Shown here piece after piece: positions 55,779-64,000 of a stretch of DNA of 64,000 nucleotides. This DNA comes from Methylorubrum thiocyanatum (GTDB lineage: Bacteria > Pseudomonadota > Alphaproteobacteria > Rhizobiales > Beijerinckiaceae). The translations under genes were made by a program, and so were the position numbers. The notes below the pieces were generated by a model. That model was not told the DNA's origin and did not search any database. It was given only the letters and a program-made list of their open reading frames with translations. The stretch spans positions 434,001 through 498,000 of the forward strand of contig JACJIB010000002.1 in the NCBI GenBank assembly GCA_014138645.1, in the 5' to 3' direction. The stretch's first letter is position 1, and each line of letters opens with the position of its first letter.

Positions 55779-56069
55779 TTAGGCGGCGACGACGCCCATG
55801 ATGTCGGATTCCTTCATGATGAGGAGATCCTGGCCGTCGATCTTGACCTCGGTGCCGGACCACTTGCCGAACAGCACGCGATCGCCGACCTTGACGTCGA
55901 GGGCGTTGACACGGCCCTGCTCGTCACGGGCGCCGGGGCCGACGGCGACGATCTCGCCCTCTTGCGGCTTCTCCTTGGCGGTATCCGGGATGATGATGCC
56001 GCCCTTCGTCTTCTCTTCGCTCTCGATGCGACGGACGACGACGCGGTCGTGCAGCGGACGGAACTTCAT
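55779..56069 (-). CDS. groES: 10 kDa co-chaperonin GroES
   Basis: A 96-residue lid of the GroEL chamber. It begins [17 protein letters not shown]; the mobile loop is [21 protein letters not shown] and the end is [16 protein letters not shown] 56069 gives the exact family length; longer in-frame starts run through the leader. It is the first gene of the groESL operon, 72 nt downstream of the CIRCE element. Confidence 0.98.
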   Translation of the reverse strand: MKFRPLHDRVVVRRIESEEKTKGGIIIPDTAKEKPQEGEIVAVGPGARDEQGRVNALDVKVGDRVLFGKWSGTEVKIDGQDLLIMKESDIMGVVAA

Positions 56070-56140
56070 GAGCTGCCCTCTTGCTTCGAATTGGCGGTTG
56101 GTCTTCATGCGGCCGGGGACGACCGCGCTCCACCTGTTTG

Positions 56141-56167
56141 TTAGCACTCGAAACAAGTGAGTGCTAA
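56141..56167 (-). promoter_or_regulatory. CIRCE operator (HrcA site) of groESL
   Basis: TTAGCACTC (56141-56149), nine nt, GAGTGCTAA (56159-56167): both arms match the CIRCE consensus exactly. HrcA, not encoded in this window, binds it and is released on heat stress. It lies in the groES leader, between the chaperonin genes and the divergent CorA gene, so it might also touch the latter's promoter. Confidence 0.95.
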
Positions 56168-56283
56168 CGACGGTCGCGAGATAGGCGCCGGCCGATTTTG
56201 AGTCAAGGCGCAGCTTTTTCCCGGCGGCGGTCGTTTCGCATGATTCTTTCGTGCGCTTCGCACAGCGGGGACAGTTTCTCTCG

Positions 56284-57288
56284 ATGATGAGCCTGCATGG
56301 GGCGAACGGCGCGGTCGAGCACGACGGCGTGGAGGGCGGCGCGAGCCTGCCCGATCATGCTCTCTGGATCGACCTGAACGATCCGACGGCGGAAGAGGCG
56401 GCGCAGGTCGAGCGGAAGACCGGCATCCGCATTCCGTCGCGCGCGGCACTGAGCGAGGTCGAGTCGTCGAGCCGCCTGCGCCGCAACCGCGACGGCCTCT
56501 CCCTCTCGACGCCGATGGTGACCTTCGACCGCTCGGACTTCACTCTGAAACCGCTGGGCTTCCTGCTGACCCCCGATCACCTCGTCACCGTGCGCTTCCA
56601 CGACATGCGGGCCATCGAGGCCGTGCGGAAGCGCGTGGAAGAGCGGGACGGCGACGGCAGCACGAGCACGCGGATGTTCCTGCTCGTCGTCGAGGAGTTG
56701 GTCGACAATCTCGCCGACCTCCTTGAGGAGATGTCGGGCGATCTCGACAGCCTCTCCACCCGCATCTTCGATTTCGATGCCGGAGCCCGGCCCGGCGCCC
56801 GCAAGGGCGACAACACCGCGCCGAAGCGGCGCGACCTCGCGCTGCGCCGCCTGCTCCGTTCGGTGGGCCGCCACGGCAAGTCGCTGGCGAAGGTCCGCGC
56901 CAGCCTGCTCGGTCTCGGGCGCATCACCGCCTTCACCAAGAGCGAGTGCGGGCAGATCCTGACGGAGGGCGACGAGCCGCGCTTCGACACGCTGGCGCAG
57001 GACATCGCCTCGCTGGACGAGTTCGAGACGCGGCTCTCCGAGACCGTCCAGTTCCTGCTCGACGCAACGCTGGGGCTGATCAACATCGAGCAGAACAACG
57101 CCTTCCGGGTGCTCACCGTGGTGTCGGTGGTCGGCGTGCCGCCGACGCTCGTCGCCTCGATCTACGGCATGAACTTCAAGCACATGCCCGAACTCGACTG
57201 GGTGTACGGCTATCCCTACGGGCTCGCGCTGATCGTGATTTCGGCGATCGCGCCGCTGCTGTACTTCCGCAAGCGGGGCTGGCTGTAG
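56284..57288 (+). CDS. CorA-family magnesium/divalent cation transporter
   Basis: A 334-residue channel protein. The long cytoplasmic funnel includes [17 protein letters not shown] and a helical stalk with [22 protein letters not shown]. Two membrane helices at the end (about 270-295 and 310-330) flank the selectivity motif GMN in [14 protein letters not shown]. CorA pentamers take up Mg2+; the ZntB branch exports Zn2+, and this sequence fits CorA better by its MPEL loop. Start at ATG 56284; a GTG at 56251 is also in frame. Divergent from groESL across the CIRCE region. Confidence 0.9.
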   Translation: MMSLHGANGAVEHDGVEGGASLPDHALWIDLNDPTAEEAAQVERKTGIRIPSRAALSEVESSSRLRRNRDGLSLSTPMVTFDRSDFTLKPLGFLLTPDHLVTVRFHDMRAIEAVRKRVEERDGDGSTSTRMFLLVVEELVDNLADLLEEMSGDLDSLSTRIFDFDAGARPGARKGDNTAPKRRDLALRRLLRSVGRHGKSLAKVRASLLGLGRITAFTKSECGQILTEGDEPRFDTLAQDIASLDEFETRLSETVQFLLDATLGLINIEQNNAFRVLTVVSVVGVPPTLVASIYGMNFKHMPELDWVYGYPYGLALIVISAIAPLLYFRKRGWL

Positions 57289-57385
57289 CGCCGTCTCGCA
57301 GGGTGCTCGCGCTCTCAGGGCTTCCTGCGTTTCGCACCATCGTCGATCGATCCTGTCGGTCCCGCCTCCCCCGTCATCTCAGGGC

Positions 57386-57419
57386 CGCATCGCGGAACCC
57401 GGGATCCACCCGCGATGCG
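57386..57419. repeat. 10-bp inverted repeat between corA and marC genes
   Basis: CGCATCGCGG (57386-57395) and CCGCGATGCG (57410-57419) are perfectly complementary with a 14-nt loop containing CCCGGG. It lies between two convergent genes, with no T run on either strand. It could be a bidirectional transcript-end structure or a dispersed intergenic palindrome. Confidence 0.4.
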
Positions 57420-57551
57420 AGGCGAACGGCCACGTCGAGGGCTCTCATGGATTGCACGCCTCCGGCGCGCCCCTTCGCGTCCGGGTTCGCTTGCCGGCGA
57501 CCCCGAATGACGGGCGTGGCGCTGCACCAAACGTAACGGCCGGACACCGCC

Positions 57552-58193
57552 TCAGTGGCTGAGGCCGGGAAATAGCGCTCGCAGGCTCGCCACGATCATC
57601 TCCATCGCAACCGCGGCCAGGATCATCCCCATCAGGCGGCGCGTGATCGCGGTGGCGGTGGCGGACAGGTGGCGGCCGAGCCAGGGGGCGGAGAGCAGCG
57701 CGGCCGACAGAAGGGCGAGGAAGGCACCGACGCCGATCGCGAGTTCGAGCCATTTGAACTGCGCCCGGGCGGTCTGGCCGAAGACGATGAGCGTCGCGAT
57801 CGTGCCCGGGCCGACGAGCAGGGGAATGGTGAGCGGATAGATGGCGACGCTCTCGGCCTCGACCGCGTCTTCCTTCTCCTTGGGGCTGCGGCCGTGCGTC
57901 GGGCTCGACGAGCCCTGCAGCATGGAGAGCGCGATCGTCAGCACGATGAGCCCGCCGGCAAGACGGAAGTCGTCGACGCTGAGCCCGAAGGCATCCAGGA
58001 CGGCCTGTCCGCCCAGGATCGAGACGAGGCACCCGATCGTCGTTCCGATCGCGGCCGTGACGGCGACGCGCCGCCGCACGGCGTCGGACGCCCCTTCGGT
58101 CAGGGAGAGGAACACCGGCACGTTCGCGATCGGATTCATGATCGCGAACAGGGCAGCGAAAACCTTCGTGACGAAGGGCAGATCGACGGACAT
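57552..58193 (-). CDS. MarC/UPF0056 family membrane protein
   Basis: A 213-residue inner-membrane protein with six hydrophobic helices. The family start is FAALFAIMNPIANVPVFLSL, followed by DFRLAGGLIVLTIALSML and YPLTIPLLVGPGTIATL. MarC was once linked to multiple antibiotic resistance but has no proven role; NAAT-type members were proposed as amino-acid transporters. A short cytoplasmic loop with charged residues (SPKEKEDAVEAE) lies between helices 3 and 4. Stands alone. Confidence 0.91.
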   Translation of the reverse strand: MSVDLPFVTKVFAALFAIMNPIANVPVFLSLTEGASDAVRRRVAVTAAIGTTIGCLVSILGGQAVLDAFGLSVDDFRLAGGLIVLTIALSMLQGSSSPTHGRSPKEKEDAVEAESVAIYPLTIPLLVGPGTIATLIVFGQTARAQFKWLELAIGVGAFLALLSAALLSAPWLGRHLSATATAITRRLMGMILAAVAMEMIVASLRALFPGLSH

Positions 58194-58365
58194 CGCGAGC
58201 CTCGGCCTTGAATCCTGGGCTCATAGCATGGGTCCGGCTCCGGCCTGTTGGAACCGCGCAGGCGTGAACCCGCCGCGGGCGTCCCACAATTCAGGCTTTG
58301 TTGGCAGCTAGCTGCGAGGTTCCCCTTCGATGCTCGCGGCCCCGCGAGCCATGCATCCCTGACCC

Positions 58366-59826
58366 ATGGCCGTCATCGCCGCCTTCGTCCTCAATGCCGG
58401 GCTAAATTTCGTCCTCGGCATCGCCATCGCCCGGATGCTCGGTCCGGCCGATTTCGGCCGCTTCGCCCTGGCGACGGCGGGGGCGGTGGTGCTCAACACC
58501 CTACTGTTCGAGTGGCTGCGACTCTCGGCGACGCGGTTCTACTCGGCGCGGGTGCGCGAAGCCGAGCCCTGGATCCGCCGGGGGCTCGACCGGGCCTATG
58601 CCTGCATCGCGCTGGCGCTGTTCGCCGCCGCCGCCGTCTGCGCCGGGCTCGGAATCGTGGTGAACCCGACGCCGGAGGGCCGCCTGGTGATGACGGCCGG
58701 CACCATGGTTGCGGGCATCGGTATCGGACTGTTCGACTATCACGCCGCGCTCGCGCGCGCCCGCTTCATCGGCGGCGCCTATCTCCGGCTCGTGGTGTGG
58801 AAGAATGCGCTGGCCTTCGTGCTGATGGCGGGCACCGCGTGGCTGTTTCCCCAGCCGGTCTGGGTGCTCATCGCCGGGGGCGTGAGCCAGTTCCTGGCGG
58901 TGCTGCCGATGCGCAAGGTTCTCGGCGATCGGGACCTGGGGCACGTATCCCTCTTGCCCCCCGGCCAAGTGCAAAAAACCCTGCGCCTGTTCGCGGTCTA
59001 CGGGCTGCCCCTGATCGCGGCCAATGCCGTCTACCAGATCATGCCCTTCCTCAACCGTGCCGTCATCGCCGGCACCGCGGGCTTTGCCGAGGCCGGCTAC
59101 TTCGCGCTCGCCGCCGATCTCGGCTCGCGCGCCTTCTCGACCCTCGGTGCCGCCCTCGACCTGCTGCTGTTCCAGATCGCGGTGCAGGCGGAGGAACATC
59201 ACGGCCGCGAGGCCGCCGAGACGCAGGTCTCGCGCAATCTCGCCATCGTGGTGGCGCTGCTCCTGCCCTGCGCCGCCGGCTACTGGGCGGTGACACCGGC
59301 TCTCCAGGCGCTGATCGTGCCGGAGGAGTTCCGCGGTCCCTTCGCCGGCTATACCGACCTGCTGATCCCGGGCCTGCTCTGCCTCTCGATCATGAACTTC
59401 GCCCTCAATCCGGTCTTTCAGATCCGGCGCCGAACGAGCCCGGTGGTCGCCGCGGCGCTTCTCGGGCTCGCCGTGAACGGGATCGGGCTCGTCCTCCTGC
59501 CGCGCCTGATGGGGCCGCAGGGCGTCGCCGTCGCCCAGACCCTCGGCCTCGCCACGGCGGTCGTCGTGCTCGGCCTTCGGGCGCTGACCGGGTCCGCGCG
59601 CCTGCGCCTGCCCGGCCGCGACCTCGCGTTCACCGCTGGCGCCTGCCTGATCATGGTTTTGGCGGTGCTGCCGTTCCGCGGCCTCGAACCGGCACTGGCC
59701 CTGCCGACCTGCGTCGCAGCCGGTGTCCTCGTCTATGGCACGCTCGTGTGGTTCCTCGACATTGCCGGCCTGCGCAGCATCGCCCGCGAGCGTTTTCCGA
59801 AGAGGATGCCGGCGACCGCGCGGTAG
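58366..59826 (+). CDS. Oligosaccharide flippase family protein (Wzx/MOP superfamily)
   Basis: A 486-residue protein with about 12-14 hydrophobic helices. The start VLNAGLNFVLGIAIARMLGPADFGRFALA is the hallmark of polysaccharide flippases that move lipid-linked sugars across the inner membrane. It has no glycosyltransferases or polymerase next to it, so it is an isolated copy that may serve an exopolysaccharide or O-antigen cluster elsewhere. ATG 58366 gives a complete first helix. The gene is 82 nt upstream of glcE in the same direction. Confidence 0.87.
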   Translation: MAVIAAFVLNAGLNFVLGIAIARMLGPADFGRFALATAGAVVLNTLLFEWLRLSATRFYSARVREAEPWIRRGLDRAYACIALALFAAAAVCAGLGIVVNPTPEGRLVMTAGTMVAGIGIGLFDYHAALARARFIGGAYLRLVVWKNALAFVLMAGTAWLFPQPVWVLIAGGVSQFLAVLPMRKVLGDRDLGHVSLLPPGQVQKTLRLFAVYGLPLIAANAVYQIMPFLNRAVIAGTAGFAEAGYFALAADLGSRAFSTLGAALDLLLFQIAVQAEEHHGREAAETQVSRNLAIVVALLLPCAAGYWAVTPALQALIVPEEFRGPFAGYTDLLIPGLLCLSIMNFALNPVFQIRRRTSPVVAAALLGLAVNGIGLVLLPRLMGPQGVAVAQTLGLATAVVVLGLRALTGSARLRLPGRDLAFTAGACLIMVLAVLPFRGLEPALALPTCVAAGVLVYGTLVWFLDIAGLRSIARERFPKRMPATAR

Positions 59827-59847
59827 AGCCGGCTTGCCACCTTCGTC

Positions 59848-59860
59848 CAAACGAGGTTTG
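59848..59860 (+). promoter_or_regulatory. Small inverted repeat upstream of glcE
   Basis: CAAAC-GAG-GTTTG (59848-59860), five perfect pairs with a 3-nt centre, 48 nt before the glcE start. It could be a regulator half-site pair, but its length makes chance occurrence quite possible. Confidence 0.2.
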
Positions 59861-59908
59861 AGTCCGGCAGCTTTCGAAGCGTCAAAAGAATCCCACGGGA
59901 CGGAAACG

Positions 59909-61099
59909 ATGACCTCATACGCGCCGGCCAGCGAGCAGGACGCGGCCGCCATCGTCACGCAGGCTGCCGCCCGCTCGGAGCCCCTGCGGCTCGTCGGCGG
60001 CGGGACCAAGGCGGCGTTCGGCCGCCCGCCGCAGGACGAGGCGACGCTCTCCGCAACGGGGCTCACCGGCATCACCCTCTACGAGCCGGCCGAGATGGTG
60101 GTCGCCGCCCGCGCCGGCACGCCGCTCGCCGAAGTCGAGGCGCTGCTCGCCGGGCGCGGCCAGATGCTGCCCTTCGAGCCGATGGATCACCGCCCCCTCC
60201 TCGGCTCCTCCGGCGAGCCGACCTTCGGCGCGGTGGCGGCGGCCAACAATTCCGGCCCCCGCCGGATCAATGCGGGGGCGGCCCGCGACAGCCTGATCGG
60301 CGTGCGCTTCGTCAACGGCCGCGGCCAGCCGATCAAGTCGGGGGGCCGGGTGATGAAGAACGTCACCGGCCTCGACCTCGTGAAGCTGATGGCCGGCTCC
60401 TGGGGCACCCTCGGCCTGCTGACCGAGGTCACGTTCAAGGTGCTGCCGGTGCAGGAGCACGTCGCCACCCTCGTCCTGCCGGGTCTCGACGACGCGGCGG
60501 CGATCGAGGCGCTCGCCACCGCCCTCGGCTCGCCGTTCGAACTGACCGGCGCCGCCCATCTGCCCGCCGGCATCGCCGGAGCCGAGCCGCGCACGCTGAT
60601 GCGCGTCGAGGGTTTTTCGAAGTCGGTCGGCTATCGCCTCGGCGAGTTGCGCCGCCTGCTGCGCCGCTACGGCGAGGCTCGGACCGTCGAGGGCGAGGAG
60701 AGCGCCGCGCTCTGGCGCGCCGTACGCGACGCCACCCCGCTGGCGGAGCCGCGTGAGGCCGCAGTCTGGCGCATCTCGACCGCTCCGACCCGCGGGCCCG
60801 CCGTCACCGCGGCGATCGCGGCGCAGCGCCCCGCGCGCTGGTTCTACGACTGGGGCGGCGGTCTGATCTGGCTCGCCACCGACGCCGCGGACGATGCCGG
60901 AGCCGCCGTGATCCGCGCCGCGGTGAAGGCGGCGGGCAGCGGCCACGCGACGCTGGTGCGTGCGCCCGAAACCCTGCGTGCGGCCGTGCCGGTCTTCGAA
61001 CCGCTGCCGGAGCCGCTGATGCGGGTCACGACCGGCATCAAGGCCGCGCACGATCCGGCCGGGATCTTCAATCCCGGCCGGATGTATGCGGGCGTGTGA
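59909..61099 (+). CDS. glcE: Glycolate oxidase subunit GlcE, FAD-binding
   Basis: A 396-residue FAD_binding_4 protein of the GlcD/GlcE type. RLVGGGTKAAFG (near 26-37) begins the FAD domain, GEPTFGAVAAANNSGPRR (about 105-122) and GGRVMKNVTGLDLVKLMAGS (about 145-164) hold the flavin, and the end is TTGIKAAHDPAGIFNPGRMY. With GlcD and the Fe-S subunit GlcF it oxidises glycolate to glyoxylate, a step relevant to glyoxylate metabolism in methylotrophs. glcD and glcF are not adjacent: upstream is a flippase and downstream a convergent pit gene. ATG 59909 follows GGGACGGAAAC. Confidence 0.88.
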   Translation: MTSYAPASEQDAAAIVTQAAARSEPLRLVGGGTKAAFGRPPQDEATLSATGLTGITLYEPAEMVVAARAGTPLAEVEALLAGRGQMLPFEPMDHRPLLGSSGEPTFGAVAAANNSGPRRINAGAARDSLIGVRFVNGRGQPIKSGGRVMKNVTGLDLVKLMAGSWGTLGLLTEVTFKVLPVQEHVATLVLPGLDDAAAIEALATALGSPFELTGAAHLPAGIAGAEPRTLMRVEGFSKSVGYRLGELRRLLRRYGEARTVEGEESAALWRAVRDATPLAEPREAAVWRISTAPTRGPAVTAAIAAQRPARWFYDWGGGLIWLATDAADDAGAAVIRAAVKAAGSGHATLVRAPETLRAAVPVFEPLPEPLMRVTTGIKAAHDPAGIFNPGRMYAGV

Positions 61100-61108
61100 C
61101 CCCGCGCG

Positions 61109-62764
61109 TCAGAACACGAACCGCAGGCCGGCATAGAGCAGCCCGGCCAGGGTGATCGCCGCCGGCAGGGTCAGCAGCCACGCGGCGGCGAGGTTGCGCA
61201 CGGTGGCCCATTGCAGGCCCGAGCCGTTGGCGGCCATGGTGCCGGCGACGCCGCTCGACAGGATGTGGGTGGTCGAGACCGGCAGGCCGTAGGCCTCCGC
61301 CAGCCCGATGGTGCCCGCCGCCGTGATCTCGGCGGACGCTCCTTGCGCGTAGGTCAGGTGCTTCTTGCCGATTCGGCTGCCGACGGTGACGACGATGCGC
61401 TTCCAGCCGACCATGGTGCCGAGGCCGAGCGCGAGGGCGACGGAGACCTTCACCCAGACCGGGATGTAGCGGGTGCCGTCGTTCAGGCTCGTCTCGTAGG
61501 CCTTCAGCACCTCCGCCTCTTCGCCGACGAACAGGTTCTCCCGCTTCTTTAAGCTGTGGATGGCGTCTGAGGCCAGGAACATGTCGTTGCGCAGGTTCGG
61601 CGTCGCCGCCGCGGGAACGTGGCGGATCGCCCCGTATTCCTTCACCTTCGTGGCCACGTCGTCGGCAAGGGCCGCCAGGGCCGCGTAGGTCTCCGGCCGG
61701 TCGAGATCCTTCTTGCCCAAAGCTGCGGTGATCTGCGTCCGTGCCTCGGCGGCGCTCGGCAGCGGGCTCTGGTCCGCCCGGTTCCGGAACACGGTCCGGG
61801 CCTGTTCCGAGATCTGAACGAAGTGCGGCGTCGCCGATTCCGCCATGGTGCGGTTGAGGGCGTAGGCGGTCGGAGCGGCACCGATCAGGATCAGCATGAT
61901 CAGGCCCATGCCCTTCTGGCCGTCATTGCCGCCATGGGCGAAGGAGACGCCGCCGCAGGTGAGGATCAGCAGGCCACGGATCCAGGCCGGAGGCGGCGAG
62001 TCGCCCTCGGGCTCCTGGTAGAGTGCCCGGTTCCGGATGACGAAGCGCATGGCCAGCAGCAGCAGGCCGGCCATGACGAAGCCGAGGACCGGGCTGAACA
62101 GCAGCGCCCGCAGAACGCTCCAGGCCTGATCCCACTGCACGCCGGAGGTATTCGACCCCTCGGTGGCGAGAAACTGGTTGGCGAGGCCGACGCCGAGGAC
62201 CGAGCCGATCAGCGCGTGCGAGGACGAGTTCGGCAGACCGAGCGCCCAGGTGCCCAGGTTCCACACGATGGCGGCGATGAGCAGCGCGAAGATCATCGCG
62301 TAACCGGCGCTCGAACCGGTCTTCAGCACCAGTTCGACGGGCAGCAACGTCACGACGCTGTAGGCGACGGCGCCGGTCGAGAACAGCACGCCGAGGAAGT
62401 TGAGGACGCCGGAATAGACGACGGCGACGCCCGGCGTCAGGCTGTGGGTGTAGATCACCGTGGCCACGGCATTGGCGGTGTCGTGAAACCCGTTCACGAA
62501 CTCGAAGCCGAGCGCGATGAGCAGTGCGAGGCCGAGCAGCGCGAAGGCGCCGATGGCGAGCGGCGGCTGGCCGGCGGCCTGCATGTCTGCGATCAGATTG
62601 TAGAGCGCGTAGCCGAGCCCGCCGACGAGAACGAGCAGGAAGACGGTGATGCCGGCCGGATGCATCCGCCCGTCGAGTTTGGGGCCCCGCGCCGACCGGG
62701 CCTGGGACGCGTCCGATGGAGGAATGGCGGAACCGGTGTCCCTCAGGCTGAAGGCGTCTGACAT
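61109..62764 (-). CDS. pit: PiT family inorganic phosphate transporter
   Basis: A 551-residue Pi-H+ or metal-phosphate symporter. The two PiT repeats are GFEFVNGFHDTANAVATVIYT in the first half and QGASAEITAAGTIGLAEAYG with VSTTHILSSGVAGT in the second. A soluble insert of about 130 residues (around 330-465, with QISEQARTVFRNRADQ and VATKVKEYGAIRH) separates the membrane blocks, as in larger Pit proteins. ATG 62764 is chosen; an upstream GTG would add a non-family tail. No PhoU-like gene is adjacent. A PhoB-like half-site lies far upstream. Confidence 0.93.
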   Translation of the reverse strand: MSDAFSLRDTGSAIPPSDASQARSARGPKLDGRMHPAGITVFLLVLVGGLGYALYNLIADMQAAGQPPLAIGAFALLGLALLIALGFEFVNGFHDTANAVATVIYTHSLTPGVAVVYSGVLNFLGVLFSTGAVAYSVVTLLPVELVLKTGSSAGYAMIFALLIAAIVWNLGTWALGLPNSSSHALIGSVLGVGLANQFLATEGSNTSGVQWDQAWSVLRALLFSPVLGFVMAGLLLLAMRFVIRNRALYQEPEGDSPPPAWIRGLLILTCGGVSFAHGGNDGQKGMGLIMLILIGAAPTAYALNRTMAESATPHFVQISEQARTVFRNRADQSPLPSAAEARTQITAALGKKDLDRPETYAALAALADDVATKVKEYGAIRHVPAAATPNLRNDMFLASDAIHSLKKRENLFVGEEAEVLKAYETSLNDGTRYIPVWVKVSVALALGLGTMVGWKRIVVTVGSRIGKKHLTYAQGASAEITAAGTIGLAEAYGLPVSTTHILSSGVAGTMAANGSGLQWATVRNLAAAWLLTLPAAITLAGLLYAGLRFVF

Positions 62765-63115
62765 CTGATCCTCGAAGGATGGGCCGAGTCGGCCGACCGG
62801 CCTCACGGGGCGGCCGGGCTCTCGTCCTCGGATGCGCTGATGGTGAATCGCCCGTGAGGAGGAAGGCATTCGCCCCCGGGCGGCCGGCTTAACCGTCACG
62901 CTTACAAATGTCGCAGGGGCGACCGGTTCCGTGAATTTTCAATGACAGCGCGGCTGCACAGTCCTGGGCAGCAACTGTGTTCCGTTTGTCTTTCGTAAAA
63001 AAGGGTCTCGTCTGGAAATGGACTGACAACGGGCCGCGGTGCGATCGCCTCGGCTGCCACGGCGGGAGCGCGGGGCGCCGCGACGCGGCCCGCCGATCAT
63101 CGTAGAAGGGGCCCC
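62765..63115. other. Divergent region between pit and a small membrane protein gene
   Basis: A 351-nt region with promoters for both flanking genes. On the minus strand CTGTCAT (62942-62948) equals one half of the PhoB box, but the second half is not recognisable at the usual spacing. The stretch 62925-63005 is AT-richer. No further gene, hairpin or terminator is convincing. Confidence 0.35.
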
Positions 63116-63325
63116 ATGCTGACGCTCGCCCTCTCGCTCGCTCTCCTCGCCGTGATCGTCCTCATCGTCGTGCGACGGCGCCATCTCACCCTGCTGATGA
63201 GTCTGGGCAGCCTGATCGCCGCGCTTCTGGCCATGCTCTGGCTTCAGGATCTCGGGCTCCTGCCCGGCACGCAGGGCCCGCTGACCCACACGCGGCCGCA
63301 GACCCTGGACGATGCCCGCCGCTGA
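63116..63325 (+). CDS. Small membrane protein, unknown
   Basis: A 69-residue protein with two hydrophobic helices (about 2-18 and 25-48) separated by a basic turn (VVRRRHLTLL). ATG 63116 follows GAAGGGG. The C-terminal tail is polar (THTRPQTLDDARR). No family recognised. It is the first of three small membrane protein genes in the same direction at the right edge. Confidence 0.6.
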   Translation: MLTLALSLALLAVIVLIVVRRRHLTLLMSLGSLIAALLAMLWLQDLGLLPGTQGPLTHTRPQTLDDARR

Positions 63326-63490
63326 CGATGGCTGCAGCGCAAGCCGAGGAACCGGGCCAAGGAACCGGACCATGAAAACGGGCCATAACACCCCGCCGTC
63401 AAACCGGGCCGTGGAACTCTGCCGGCCTTCGCGCGTCTGCCGCGAGGATGCCGGCCCTCCCGCCGGGGCTCGTCGGATCGGAGACTTTCG

Positions 63491-63676
63491 TTGCGCAACC
63501 TTCTGCTTCTGCTGATCCTGATTGCCGGCGGCTTCGTGCTGACGGCCATGTACGTCGCGCCGAAGCAGCCTGAGCTGCGCGGCTGGTACGAGACCAACGC
63601 CTGCCCGCATCTCGACCGGATCAGCCCGAAGATCTGCGAGCCGATCCGATCCGCCCGCGGCTCGGACGCGATCTGA
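63491..63676 (+). CDS. Small single-pass membrane protein, unknown
   Basis: A 61-residue protein starting with TTG 63491, seven nt after GGAG. An N-terminal hydrophobic helix (MRNLLLLLILIAGGFVLTAM) acts as anchor or signal. The exported part has two cysteines (NACPHLD, PKICEPI) that could pair. It lies 165 nt after the previous small gene and 8 nt before the next one. TTG start reduces certainty. Confidence 0.5.
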   Translation: MRNLLLLLILIAGGFVLTAMYVAPKQPELRGWYETNACPHLDRISPKICEPIRSARGSDAI

Positions 63677-63684
63677 GGCGTCGC

Positions 63685-63981
63685 TTGCGCCGGGTCTTCG
63701 ACTGGTTCTTCCGTGACCGGCGCACCGGCGCCGTGGTGATCGGCCAATGGCCGAACCTGCCGCTGTGGATCTTCGGCGCGGCGGCGGCCCTGGAATGGTT
63801 GCTCGAGGCTCTGGCGCCCGGCCTGCCGGCCCCGGTCTTTGTCGGCCTTCGCCTCGTCGCGCTCCTGAGCCTCACCGTCTGGGCGCTCGATGAGATCCTC
63901 CGCGGGGTCAATCCGTGGCGGCGCTGCCTCGGCGGCGTCGTGCTGATCGGGATCGTCGTCAGTCTCCTGGGCCGCCTGTGA
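63685..63981 (+). CDS. Small membrane protein, unknown
   Basis: A 98-residue protein starting with TTG 63685, six nt after GAGG. Two to three hydrophobic helices (about 23-45, 50-68 and 78-97) follow a basic, aromatic N-terminus (RRVFDWFFRDRRTG). The motif NPWRRCLGG precedes the last helix. It is probably coupled to the 61-residue protein gene (8-nt gap) and to a gene starting at 63978 (GTGA). Confidence 0.55.
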   Translation: MRRVFDWFFRDRRTGAVVIGQWPNLPLWIFGAAAALEWLLEALAPGLPAPVFVGLRLVALLSLTVWALDEILRGVNPWRRCLGGVVLIGIVVSLLGRL

Positions 63982-64000
63982 GCGAGCCTTTCGATCTCCT
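63978..64000 (+). CDS. Possible start of a gene cut by the right edge
   Basis: GTG 63978 overlaps the stop of the preceding small gene as GTGA and reads MSEPFDL before the window ends. The overlap pattern matches other coupled pairs in this window, but seven codons do not allow any identification. Confidence 0.35.

Noticed and set aside
58501..60075. 524-residue minus-strand frame opposite the flippase
   Set aside because: It is His/Asp/Arg-rich antisense sequence over a clear multi-helix membrane protein.

Overview
The window is a high-GC (roughly two thirds G+C) alphaproteobacterial chromosome segment. Protein content points to a Rhizobiales/Hyphomicrobiales member close to Methylobacterium or Methylorubrum: a Ros/MucR regulator, a single groESL operon behind a perfect CIRCE element, a short PSD-type phosphatidylserine decarboxylase next to pssA, an Atm1-type ABC exporter, CreA, DUF2865, DUF4142 and alphaproteobacterial Dps. 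The genus is inferred from remembered family resemblance, not from a search. Nearly everything is core chromosome. I see no prophage, insertion sequence, CRISPR array, rRNA or tRNA gene.

Layout. 1-0.9 kb: two tandem terminators of an upstream gene, then an MNT-HEPN toxin-antitoxin-like pair. 1-10 kb: lytic transglycosylase, rpsD with a structured leader, nitronate monooxygenase, the psd-pssA phospholipid pair, an Atm1-like exporter and a LysM protein. 10-21.5 kb: a LOG-family hydrolase coupled to a methyltransferase, cysS, small secreted proteins (one CreA), a DUF2865 protein, a Pro/Arg-rich OmpA-like protein, an MFS transporter, a VOC-methyltransferase pair and gltX. 21.5-25.3 kb: a four-gene efflux operon (DUF4345, FUSC, DUF1656, HlyD) resembling AaeB/AaeX/AaeA. 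25.5-26.6 kb: a small PsiF-like protein and a glutathione transferase, followed by about 1 kb without a convincing gene.

27.6-37 kb: the Tol machinery (tolQ, tolR, tolA, tolB on the minus strand) with ybgC upstream but a divergent soluble chemoreceptor placed between ybgC and tolQ. Further upstream are a DUF4142 protein, a Tat-type metallophosphoesterase and ruvB. pal is not present after tolB. 37-43.3 kb: L,D-transpeptidase, Dps, a Pat-like acyl-CoA synthetase/acetyltransferase fusion and a FucA-type class II aldolase. 43.3-53.9 kb: mucR behind a long AT-richer leader, a membrane-anchored Mrr-like nuclease, a PepSY membrane protein, PBP1A, a membrane class III nucleotidyl cyclase with a candidate leader peptide, MAPEG, an orphan ParA with an unrecognised Lys-tailed partner, RidA and a small unknown protein. 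54-64 kb: groEL/groES, a CorA-type transporter, MarC, a polysaccharide flippase, glcE, a PiT phosphate transporter and three tiny membrane proteins running off the right edge.

Functionally the segment is rich in envelope maintenance: peptidoglycan synthesis and remodelling (PBP1A, L,D-transpeptidase, lytic transglycosylase, LysM and OmpA-like proteins), the Tol constriction system, phospholipid synthesis and several exporters. The least explained items are the ParA-partner cassette, the anchored Mrr-like nuclease, the cyclase leader ORF, a MucR that lacks one zinc-ligand histidine, and a hairpin covering the rpsD ribosome binding site.
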